DNA of 64,000 nucleotides from Cyclobacteriaceae bacterium (GTDB lineage: Bacteria > Bacteroidota > Bacteroidia > Cytophagales > Cyclobacteriaceae), in assembly GCA_012033595.1 (NCBI GenBank), contig JAAUQL010000001.1, positions 54,120 to 118,119 of the forward strand. Reading direction: 5' to 3'. The notes under the pieces are model-generated. The model was not told the DNA's origin. It did no database searches and worked only from the letters and a program-made list of their open reading frames with translations. A program made the position numbers and the translations under genes. Below are positions 34,249 to 43,839 of the stretch, piece after piece; position 1 is the stretch's first letter, and the number at the start of each line of letters is the position of its first letter.

Positions 34249-34817
34249 ATGAAGAAAATTATTTATTTAACCATCACGACTACGGTCGTATTTTTTAACG
34301 CGCTATACGCACAGGAAGTGTCGCACGAATCGCATGAAGAAAATTTGAAGCGGAATAAAATTGGGCTGTATTTGGGGAACTCAGTCATTCATGAAGTGCA
34401 CAACAATAAAACCGGCAAAGAACAGTATGTTCTTGCTCCCACCTTTGGACTGGACTATGAGTATGCCCTCACACACAGATTTGCACTTGGGCTTTACAAC
34501 GAAATTTCTTTTTGAATATAGATGTTGAAAGAGATCACGAGGAATTTGTGAAGAGGGAAAACATCATTTTGAGTAGTGCGGTAGTGGTTTTTGAACCGGT
34601 GAAGCACGTGGCTTTTTTTGCAGGTAGCGGCATAGAAACCGATCAACATAAAACCTTGTGGATCAAATATATCGGAGTAGAGTATGCCTTTATCCATTGC
34701 AACGACTGGGATGTATCGCTGGAGGCCGGTTACATCAATAAAGAGCTATACGATTCGTTTAACTTTGGCGTAGTGATCGGCAGACGGTTTGGGAAGCGGC
34801 TCAGCTCCAGTCACTAA
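34249..34817 (+). CDS. Outer-membrane beta-barrel-like protein, one frameshift
   Basis: ORFs 34249-34515 and 34512-34817 join at T5 (~34510) as 'LGLYNEISFLNIDVERDHEEF'; signal peptide 'MKKIIYLTITTTVVFFNALYAQ'. Confidence 0.7.
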
Positions 34818-35145
34818 GGCGCCGGTTCGGGAGTTTGCACCCTCTGAGCGTCGAATGAATTACTGGCAATAACCCAATTGCTAAAATCAAATCCAATTTT
34901 TGTCCCGGGAGTTACCTTTTTCGCTGCCAAAAGTATGGCGCGAAAACCCCGAAGAATCAACACCCGCTTATTACTACAAGAGGTGTACAGGTATGTTCGA
35001 CACTGCATTGAACATGCTTAAAGCCTTCCACCAACAAGCGCCGGCCTATGCCTTTGAACCGGATGATTGGCGATTATTGCCAAAAAAACCATGAAAAACA
35101 AACTTATTGCTTAGACAAATTGTACATTCAGAAAAGGCCAAACCT

Positions 35146-35631
35146 ATGAGATACTTTATGATCCTTTTTCTGTTTATTATCCTTTCTTTTTCTTGCGAAG
35201 AAACATTCAAAGATGAAAGGGAGACGTTATCCCAAGAAACCATTGATGCTTCCGTTGGCATTTTTGCAGGTGAGGTGCTATCAAAAACCACAGCAACGGG
35301 CAATGATGCGCTGTGGGAAATCTCCATCAAAAACCAGACAGGTGCCCTGGTGGTGTTTTACTGGGAGAAAAGCACTAATCTATTGAACAAGATCGAAGGC
35401 AGGGAAGGCCCATTTGATTATGAAATGAATCCTCAAACAGGAGCCCTAAGCCTGTCCACTGCCAAATTCCTGGCTTTTGAGTCACTCACCCAAAAAGTTC
35501 TGTCTCGATGGACACTTTCCAGGCATACCAACAACGACTTAAATTGGGTTTATGAGTTTCATTTTCAAGGCAGTGAAACTTCCATCTTGCTCGACGCCAT
35601 CAGCGGCGAAATCCTGGCCATGGGTTTCTAA
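35146..35631 (+). CDS. Putative lipoprotein of unknown function
   Basis: 161 aa; 'MRYFMILFLFIILSFSC' lipobox; C-terminal 'SILLDAISGEILAMGF' is PepSY-like. Confidence 0.6.
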   Translation: MRYFMILFLFIILSFSCEETFKDERETLSQETIDASVGIFAGEVLSKTTATGNDALWEISIKNQTGALVVFYWEKSTNLLNKIEGREGPFDYEMNPQTGALSLSTAKFLAFESLTQKVLSRWTLSRHTNNDLNWVYEFHFQGSETSILLDAISGEILAMGF

Positions 35632-35676
35632 AGTTTTCCTTTTTGCCGGCATATTCCGGTCACAACTTTACAAGCC

Positions 35677-36553
35677 CTACAGGGGCTCCATATGGATGGT
35701 TGCTTCAATGTGGAGCTTCTTCATAATCTCCACCTCAATGTCATCGGCTATATTGTGTGCGTTTTCCAGGGTGGTGTTTTTGGGCAATTTTATATGCATG
35801 GTCAGTTCCACATGTTCGCCATAGCGGTGCACGTGTACGTGGTGTATGTGGGTCTCCATGCCACAGGCTTCGTGTGCAATAGACTTGAGGTCATCCATCA
35901 ACTGGGTTTCGGGCATTTCGCCCAACAAGGGATCGGTACCTTCGGAGATAATTTCGTAAGCTGCATAGAAAATAAGCATCGAAACCACCAGTCCCAGGAC
36001 AGCATCTATCCACCAAAAATACGAACCTGCAAATATTCCGACTAAAATGATCAGTGATGAAATGGCATCGCTTCGGTGATGCCAACCGTCAGCTCCTTTA
36101 GAGAGGCATTTTTGTTTTTCTATATGTCCAAAAGGAATATTGAGCCAAGGCCTCTTTGACCACCACCGAAATGGCGGTGACCCAAATGGCAAATTGCCCA
36201 AATACCACGCCTTCGCGGTTGATGAGCCTAAGGACGCTGTCTTTGGCAAACTCAAATCCGATTAGCCCCAGGATAACTCCAATGATAATGGCAGCGATAA
36301 GCTCTGCACGACCATGGCCAAAGGGGTGCTCTTTGTCGGGGGGCTTGTTGGAAACCCAGGTGGCAATTATCACAATGATGGAACTAATAGAATCGGACAA
36401 GGTATGCCAGGCATCGGCCATTAGTGCTAATGAACCTGTGACCAACCCGGCCCAATATTTAAATGCGAAGAGCAGGCCGTTTACTATTATCGAAATCCAG
36501 CCCTGTTGGTAGGCCAGGTTTCTTTTATGGTTCGATGGATCCCTGCTCGGCAT
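35677..36553 (-). CDS. Cation diffusion facilitator transporter, one frameshift
   Basis: ORFs 36098-36553 and 35677-36255 join at poly-A/T (~36110) as '...QYSFWTYRKTK|ASLKGADGWHHRSDAISSLIILVGIF'. Confidence 0.88.
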
Positions 36554-36639
36554 AATAATGAGTGAAATAAGCCAAAAAGTGAAATTTTCCTCCCGGAGTC
36601 AGATCAGTAAATAAACAAATGTATAAATGAAGGAGAAAT

Positions 36640-37764
36640 CTAAACGTAGTTGCTCAGCATCACAGGCATCACCAGCATCAGGATATCTTCGTTGTCGCCT
36701 TGCTCTTTGGGCACGATCAGACCGGCCCTGTTGGGTTCCGAAAGCATCAGGGTGATTTCTTTACTATCGAGGTTATTGAGCATTTCCATCAGAAAACGTG
36801 CGTTGAATCCTATCTCCAGGTCTTCGCCATCGTGTACGCACGAAAGGCGCTCGTTGGCTTCATTAGAAAAATCAAGGTCCTCAGCCGATATCTGCAATTC
36901 ACTTCCCGTTATTTTAAGCCTTACCTGGTTGGTGGTTTTATTGGCATAAATGGAGATCCTTTTGAGCGAGCTGAGAAATTCCATTCGGTTGATGCTCATG
37001 TGGTTGTCGTTGCTCGCGGGGATCACGTTTTCATAATCAGGAAAGCGCTCGTCGATCAGACGGCAAATCATTTTTATATTATTAAAATGAAAAAATGCGT
37101 TGGCCAGGTTAAATTCCACGGTCACATTGGTGTTTTCAGAAGGCAACGTTGTTTTTAGCAGGTTAAGTGCTTTGCGCGGAATAATGATCGAATGTTCTGC
37201 ATCAGCGGCCACATCAATCCGCCGATATCGCACCAGTCTGTGGCCGTCGGTCGCTACAAAAGTGGTATTGGTCTCTGCCAGGTTGATGTACACGCCCGTC
37301 ATGGCGGGGCGAAGTTCATCGCTACTGGTGGAAAATATGGTATTGGCAATAGCGCTTGCCAGGGCATCGGTAGAAATATCGACGGTGTAGCCATTGGCTA
37401 CCACCGGGATTTTTGGAAAGTCGGTGGCATTTTCGCCCGATAACTTATATCGGCCGTTATCGCTGCTTATTTCTATGGAATAGGTCTCTTCATCTATCGA
37501 AAAGGTGACCGGCTGCTCAGGAAGGTTTTTCAACGTATCCAACAATATTTTTGCCGGCACGGCTATGCTGCCATTGTCTTTGGCCTCTATTTCGAGCTCG
37601 GTAACCATGGAAGTCTGCAAGTCTGAAGCGGTGATGATCAATTTTCCGTCTTCAATTTCAAACAGAAAATTTTCTAGAATAGGAACGACCGGGTTGGTGG
37701 TGATTACCCCATTGATGTGATTGAGTTCCTTTAATAATATTGCCGACGATACAATAAACTTCAT
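36640..37764 (-). CDS. dnaN: DNA polymerase III subunit beta
   Basis: 374 aa; 'MKFIVSSAILLKELNHINGVITTNPVVPILENFLFEI', 'FVATDGHRLVRYR'. Confidence 0.97.
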   Translation of the reverse strand: MKFIVSSAILLKELNHINGVITTNPVVPILENFLFEIEDGKLIITASDLQTSMVTELEIEAKDNGSIAVPAKILLDTLKNLPEQPVTFSIDEETYSIEISSDNGRYKLSGENATDFPKIPVVANGYTVDISTDALASAIANTIFSTSSDELRPAMTGVYINLAETNTTFVATDGHRLVRYRRIDVAADAEHSIIIPRKALNLLKTTLPSENTNVTVEFNLANAFFHFNNIKMICRLIDERFPDYENVIPASNDNHMSINRMEFLSSLKRISIYANKTTNQVRLKITGSELQISAEDLDFSNEANERLSCVHDGEDLEIGFNARFLMEMLNNLDSKEITLMLSEPNRAGLIVPKEQGDNEDILMLVMPVMLSNYV

Positions 37765-37955
37765 TAAAATGGTTTTTAAGTTTTTTAAAAATTAGGTTAA
37801 AATTAAAAATTAACGCTCATAATTCAATAGTCGATCTGGCTTGCTTTTGATGCCGGTAATTCGATAAAATAGCAATTCACAACAGAATATGTGATAATTT
37901 CTTAGCTTCGCAATTTAAATCAATTTTGCTTAAAACCTCCTTATTTTCATAGAGT

Positions 37956-38768
37956 ATGGAAGAATTTTTTAGTGCTGCCGGGTATATTCAAAGTGTTTAC
38001 AAATACAAACCGCAATTTGGTATCATATTGGGCACCGGCCTCGGCCAGTTGGTAAATAGTATTGAAATCGATTGTTCGATAGATTATACCGACATCCCAC
38101 ATTTTCCGGTATCAACGGTCGAAAGCCACAAGGGCAAGTTGATCTGTGGCAAAATAGCAGGCAAAAATGTGGTGGTGATGCAGGGGCGATTTCACTATTA
38201 TGAAGGGTATTCTGCCAAAGAAATCACATTCCCCGTCAGGGTGATGAAGCTGCTGGGCATTGAGCGGCTCTTTATCTCCAATGCCTGCGGAGGGGTGAAT
38301 CCCGCGCATGAAGTCGGGGAGCTTATGATCATCAACGACCACATCAACCTGCACCCCGACAACCCACTCCGTGGCCCTAACCTCGATGAGTTTGGCCCCC
38401 GGTTTCCCGACATGAGCGAACCCTATGACCGAAAGATGATCGCACAGGCGCTCCATATTGCCAGGGAGAATAACATAAAAGTGCACACAGGTGTATATGC
38501 CAGTGTGACCGGCCCCAACCTGGAAACCCCGGCGGAATACAAATTTATACGCGTGCTGGGCGCTGATGCGGTGGGCATGAGTACCATCCCCGAATGTCTG
38601 GTGGCACGCCATATGGGCATACCGGTGTTTGCCATCTCGGTGATCACCGATCTGGGTGTGGAAGGCAGAATAGAAGAAGTAAGTCTGGAAATGGTGCTTG
38701 CGGCAGCCAGCAAGGCCGAACCTAATATGACGAAGATATTTGAGGAGCTGATTGCACGGCAAGATTGA
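37956..38768 (+). CDS. Purine nucleoside phosphorylase
   Basis: 270 aa; 'FGIILGTGLGQLV', 'VVMQGRFHYYEGYS', 'NACGGVNPAHEVGELMIINDHINL'. Confidence 0.95.
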   Translation: MEEFFSAAGYIQSVYKYKPQFGIILGTGLGQLVNSIEIDCSIDYTDIPHFPVSTVESHKGKLICGKIAGKNVVVMQGRFHYYEGYSAKEITFPVRVMKLLGIERLFISNACGGVNPAHEVGELMIINDHINLHPDNPLRGPNLDEFGPRFPDMSEPYDRKMIAQALHIARENNIKVHTGVYASVTGPNLETPAEYKFIRVLGADAVGMSTIPECLVARHMGIPVFAISVITDLGVEGRIEEVSLEMVLAAASKAEPNMTKIFEELIARQD

Positions 38769-38826
38769 ATGGAGTTCGGAATTTCAAGTGTCGAATAGTA
38801 TTAGGAGATTCTTTGTAAAGAACGCC

Positions 38827-39744
38827 TTAACTCCTCCACCAATTAAAATTATCTGAAATAATAATCTCGTTCTTTCGGACATGGTGCGTCGTCTTCATAG
38901 GAATGGTTCGAAAATCAAAAGCATATTTTTTGACCAAGTCCCTTATTTCATCAGTATCGTCATAAGTCATCATGAATTTTCCTTTCAGTTTGGAGGTCAA
39001 TTCAAATAAAGCATCATTGTCGATTTGATAATGGGTATATAGCCGTTTTCCTGCAATGGTATATGGTGGGTCGATGAACGAAAATGTGCCCGCTTCGTTC
39101 TTTACTTTTTCTAATTCTACAAACGCATCACCTGAGACAAATTTCATTTTTGATTTGACATGTCCAAGTGCCATTATTCGGTCGTGTAGCGTTTTGGGAT
39201 ACCAACGTGATTTGATCCCCTTTCCATTTTCACCTTTTTTAATCAATCCAGAACCTTTGGTAATAATTCCACCATGGAATATTCTGTTTTTCAAAATTGT
39301 GCCAAAAGCTTGCTCTCTGATCGTTTTTTCTTCCTTTTGCAATATAGAAGCTGCATTTTCTGAAGTTAGGTCAAAGGAAAAGATAGTATCCGCCAACCAT
39401 TTGTGGTCACCATTAATGATAACTTCCCAAACAGCCGCTACTTCATGGTCAAGTTCAACCATTAAAACAGTATCCGCCAAGTTCTCAAATGCGGCGGTAA
39501 GGCTTACAATCCCGCCCCCAGCAAATGGTTCAATCAACTTTTTGGCCCTAGAACCTTTTTGAATGGCTTGTTGATTTGTCAAGTAGATCGGTTTAAGCCA
39601 TTTTCTTACCAGTGGAATTAACCAGGTTTTTCCTCCTGGGTATCTGAAGGGGCTTCTTTGAGGAACAGACGCGATATTTACAATCTTAGGAGTTGCTTTT
39701 TCTTGTTGTTTTTCAAATATTGTTAATTGTCCTTCCATGATCAA
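38827..39744 (-). CDS. D12-class DNA adenine (N6) methyltransferase
   Basis: 305 aa; 'PFRYPGGKTWLIPLVRKW', 'LIEPFAGGGIVSLTA', 'FSFIDPPYTIAGKRLYTHY'. Confidence 0.92.
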   Translation of the reverse strand: MIMEGQLTIFEKQQEKATPKIVNIASVPQRSPFRYPGGKTWLIPLVRKWLKPIYLTNQQAIQKGSRAKKLIEPFAGGGIVSLTAAFENLADTVLMVELDHEVAAVWEVIINGDHKWLADTIFSFDLTSENAASILQKEEKTIREQAFGTILKNRIFHGGIITKGSGLIKKGENGKGIKSRWYPKTLHDRIMALGHVKSKMKFVSGDAFVELEKVKNEAGTFSFIDPPYTIAGKRLYTHYQIDNDALFELTSKLKGKFMMTYDDTDEIRDLVKKYAFDFRTIPMKTTHHVRKNEIIISDNFNWWRS

Positions 39745-40627
39745 CTAATTATTAGGTCTGTTAAGGATGGTGCGTCAGGTGGATTATTATCTAAATGTTC
39801 ATCAAGACGGTTTTGAAGAATATCAATAAAACATGAAATGTCTCCCGGTTCCGGAGTGGATATTTTTACAAGGGCAGTTTCAAATTCTGTATAAACCGTA
39901 TCTACCAAGACGAGGTTTCTTTTATTTTGCTCTTTGTCCAATTTCAAATCGTATAAAAACCAAGCCATATCAGCGTTTGCTTTGGTGGTAGTTGGCAACT
40001 TTGGTAGCGTTTCAAAAAACGTTTTTGCATTGCAACTGTATGCTTTTTCTTCCAATTCTGGAATATACCCCCTTTAAATAAAAGTTGGGGAACAAGTCTT
40101 TTGCGGGAAGAGGATAGATAGTCAGGTTTTGGATAGTTATAACCCTTAGGCCACTCAAAAGATAAAGAGGGGTTTTTTATATATTCCTCAAATGGATTTC
40201 TGAGATTCCCAGAAATATACACACCTTGGACTTCAAGGGAAGCAAAATCTATCAACTGACCCTGCTGGTTATATTGAACCAGAACAAAGTCAATGTTACC
40301 TGCTGATTGACCGTTTTTATCTAAAAGCTTAACTTCGGATAAGGATGTCCATTTAGCGTTTGAGCCGAATGCAAATTCGGCAGCATTTTCAACAATTGTC
40401 CAATCTTCCCTGAACCTTATTGGACAGGTTATCACAGATGTGCCAACATGTAAAACACTGCAAACCCCTAATGGATCCTTGGCTTTATCCTTCGTACAGT
40501 TAGGGACTTTATTGTTATAAGGGCAAAGCTTTTGCTTTCTATACCTTAGTGCTTTAGAACCTTCATTCTCTATTGGAAAGCCAAACACTTCAGCAAGGGG
40601 GCTTTTATAATCCGTTTTTTGAGCCAT
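39741..40627 (-). CDS. NotI-like type II restriction endonuclease, one frameshift
   Basis: ORFs 39944-40633 and 39741-40055 join at A5 (~40060); 'YRKQKLCPYNNKVPNCTKDKAKDPLGVCSVLH...ITCPIRFREDWTIV' resembles the NotI family; directly upstream of the methylase. Confidence 0.75.
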
Positions 40628-40811
40628 TCTCAAAGGTAGGTAATTCTAACGGCCTTAAAATGCTTTTGATAAAATTTGAAGCGAGGCAATAACACAATAT
40701 TTCGGGCACCTCCGTTACTATTTCCAAATCTACAGAAGCAAAAGCCACCACCTCAAAATTGGTTTCACTGCTCGAAATGAAGTACTTTTGAACCTGGATT
40801 TTAAGGGCCAT
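40605..40811 (-). CDS. Small hypothetical protein preceding and overlapping the NotI-like gene
   Basis: MALKIQVQKYFISSSETNFEVVAFASVDLEIVTEVPEILCYCLASNFIKSILRPLELPTFENGSKNGL; stop overlaps the endonuclease start. Confidence 0.4.
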   Translation of the reverse strand: MALKIQVQKYFISSSETNFEVVAFASVDLEIVTEVPEILCYCLASNFIKSILRPLELPTFENGSKNGL

Positions 40812-40842
40812 TCTCAAATCATAAGCAGGAAATTCACCAGGC

Positions 40843-43247
40843 ATGGGAAATAGCAATACACCGGTATGTTTTCATTGTGGCGAGCACTGCGAGCGAGAGC
40901 ATATTGTCTTCGAAGAAAAGGACTTTTGCTGCAATGGCTGCAAAACGGTGTATGAAATCCTGAACCAAAACGACCTGTGCGTCTATTACGACCTGGAGAA
41001 AAACCCCGGCATCAGCCTGAAAAGCAAAAAGTTCGACGACAAATATGCATATCTCGACAACGACGACATTTCCAAACTGATACTCGATTTTATAAATGGC
41101 GACAAGGCCAAGGTTACTTTCTACATCCCATCCATCCATTGCAGTTCATGTATCTGGCTCCTGGAAAACATGTACAAACTCACCGATGGTATTGAGCACA
41201 GCAGGGTAAACTTTGTAAAAAAAGAATTCAGTGCCGACTTCAACCCCAATGTGATATCTGTTCGCAAGATGGTGGAGCTGCTCGCCACCTTAGGATATGA
41301 GCCAAATATTAGTCTGGAAGACAGCACTTTAAAGGACGACAAATCCATCAACCGCAGCCTGTATCTCAAGATTGGCGTGGCGGCCTTTGCCTTTGGCAAT
41401 ATTATGTTGCTGAGCTTTGCCGAGTATTTTGGTTTCGAAGGTCTGGAGCCTGGCATACAGCGCTTCATGTCCTACCTCAATATTTTGCTTGCTCTGCCCG
41501 TGGTTTTTTATTGTGCAAGCGACTATTTCAGATCGGCCTATGCCGGGCTACGACAGCGCTACATCAATATCGATGTGCCCATCTCGCTGGGTATCATTGT
41601 GCTATTTGTGCGCAGCCTGTACGAGATCATTAGCATGTCGGGTCCGGGCTATCTCGATTCACTGGCCGGACTGCTGTTTTTTTGCTGGTGGGTCGCTGGT
41701 TCCAAAACTATACCTATCAGGGGCTGTCTTTTGACAGAGATTACAAATCGTACTTTCCCCTGGCCATCTTCATATGGAAAAACGGCGAGCTGGTGAGCAT
41801 ACCTGTAAATGAGATCAAAAAAGGTGATGAGATCAGGGTCCGCAATCAGGAGATTATCCCAGCCGACAGTATGTTGAAAAGTGCGCACGCCAATATCGAC
41901 TACAGCTTTGTGACGGGTGAGTCGAACCCGGTTGCTAAGAGATTGGGCGACTACATCTACGCAGGTGGCCGCCAAATGGGCGAGAGCATCAGTCTGGAGG
42001 TGGTGAAGCCCGTGTCGCAAAGCTACCTGACCCAGCTATGGAACAACGATGCCTTTACCAAAGATAGGGATCAGAGCTTCGAAATACTAATTAATAAAAT
42101 CAGCAAATACTTTACCGTCGCCGTATTGCTCATCGGCTTAGGCGGGTTTTTGTACTGGGTAGGTCAGGACTTAAAGACCGCCCTAAACGCCCTCACCGCC
42201 GTGCTGATTGTCGCTTGCCCATGTGCACTCACACTATCGGCTCCATTTACCATGGGCACCACCATGCGCATTTTTGGCAAGCGCAATTTTTTTATAAAAA
42301 ATGTAAATGTGATCGAACGCCTCTTGCACATCACTCATATCGTTTTTGACAAAACGGGCACCATCACCTACAACCATAAAAGCAACGTGAGCTACGAAGG
42401 CAATCTGGTGGCCCAGCAAGAAAAACGCAGCATCAAGGCCCTGGCGATGAACTCCACGCATCCGCTCAGCAGGTTGCTGGCCGAGAGCATCGACGAAGAC
42501 ATAGACAACATTAGCCTGGAAAAATTTGAGGAAATTACCGGGGAAGGTCTGCAAGCCATAGTCGGTGGCGATGCCTACAAGTTGGGCAACCGTGACTTTG
42601 TGACCCTGGATCACAGTCAGACTTTTGCCCGAGCCGATGCTACGCAGATATTCGTGTCGAAAAACGAACAAGTACTCGGTCGTTTTAAAATCGAAAACAA
42701 ATACCGTAAAGGAATAGACCAGATAGTGGCAAGGCTAAAAGCCAGGTTCCGTTTTTCGATACTCACAGGCGACAACAAGACCGAAGAGCAAAGGCTAATC
42801 GGTCTCTTTGGCCTCTCAACCACGTATCGGTTCGGACAATCGCCACAACTCAAGCTCGATTACATTTGGAAACTGCAAAATGACAAGGATAAGGTGCTCA
42901 TGATAGGGGATGGGCTCAACGATGCCGGTGCCTTGCGACAAAGCGATATAGGTATATCGGTAACCGACGACACCTCCAATTTTACTCCGGCCTCCGATGC
43001 CATCATGACCTCCAATTCGTTGCAGTACCTGCCGGATTTTTTGGATTTTTCGCGTATTGCGCACCGCATTGTAGTAGCCGCATTTGTCATATCATTTATG
43101 TACAATATTTTTGGGATCACCTTTGCCCTTACGGGAAATCTGACGCCGCTGGTGGCAGCCATACTGATGCCGCTCAGCAGCATCTCTGTAGTGGTTTTTG
43201 CCACTACCGTCACCAACCTGATGGCAAAATTGAAAAAACTACTTTGA
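40843..43247 (+). CDS. ccoI: CcoI/FixI-type heavy-metal translocating P-type ATPase, one frameshift
   Basis: ORFs 40843-41796 and 41682-43247 join at T7 (~41680) as 'AGLLFFLLVGRWFQNYTYQG'; 'CPCALTLSAPF', 'DKTGTIT', 'GDGLNDAGAL'. Confidence 0.92.
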
Positions 43248-43248
43248 T

Positions 43249-43437
43249 ATGTCGGTAATCATCATTCTCATCATCATCAGTATATTGGTCGCTTTGTTTT
43301 TCCTGGCGGTTTTTTTCTGGGCAGTCCGCTCCGGCCAATTCGATGATACCGTTTCCCCCTCTATCCGGATGCTGTTTGATGAAAAAAGGCACAAAAAAAC
43401 CAACGGAGCAGAAAAGGATACGGAGGAGGAAAAGTAG
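43249..43437 (+). CDS. ccoS: cbb3-type cytochrome oxidase assembly protein CcoS
   Basis: 62 aa; 'LVALFFLAVFFWAVRSGQFDDTVSPSIRML' typical CcoS, directly after ccoI. Confidence 0.92.
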   Translation: MSVIIILIIISILVALFFLAVFFWAVRSGQFDDTVSPSIRMLFDEKRHKKTNGAEKDTEEEK

Positions 43438-43530
43438 GGATGAAATAGCTTATTGCAAAAATACCAAAGTCAGGACAAATGTACCTGGTGGCTCCACTTT
43501 TCACGCCCTATTGTTTGGCATCCATCTTCG

Positions 43531-43598
43531 CGTCCTTAGCGTGTTTTTACTTTGTGTCTATAGCGAGAACCTTTATTTTTCCGAAGGAAAAATTCTTT
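43531..43598 (+). repeat. 68-bp intergenic repeat copy 1
   Basis: 66/68 identical to 43641-43708; ends in the hairpin TTTTTCC-GAA-GGAAAAA. Confidence 0.9.
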
Positions 43599-43640
43599 TA
43601 TAAACTCCTTGTCTCTACGTTTTTTGGTATCACTCCTTAG

Positions 43641-43708
43641 CGTCCTTAGCGTGTTTTTACTTTGTGTCTTTAGCGTGAACCTTTATTTTTCCGAAGGAAA
43701 AATTCTTT
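43641..43708 (+). repeat. 68-bp intergenic repeat copy 2
   Basis: 66/68 identical to 43531-43598 at 110-bp spacing. Confidence 0.9.
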
Positions 43709-43726
43709 CGAAGAGCTCAAAAACAA

Positions 43727-43753
43727 AAAAGGCTGGTCTGGAACCAGCCTTTT
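43727..43753. terminator. Intrinsic terminator
   Basis: Perfect 11-bp stem AAAAGGCTGGT-CTGGA-ACCAGCCTTTT downstream of nrfA. Confidence 0.85.
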
Positions 43754-43839
43754 AAGATACAACATTTACTATTTGAAAATTTAATTTAACCTCATATCAC
43801 TAACGGATTTCAATTTGTGATATTGTAATCCATTCATGA

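Noticed and set aside
34900-35094. 64-aa + strand ORF between the OMP and lipoprotein genes
   Set aside because: No recognisable motif or convincing start; could be a gene remnant but the evidence is too thin to annotate.
41640-41720. Programmed ribosomal frameshift in ccoI at T7
   Set aside because: No reason for recoding in CcoI, and many unrelated genes in the window show the same homopolymer breaks; sequencing indel is simpler.
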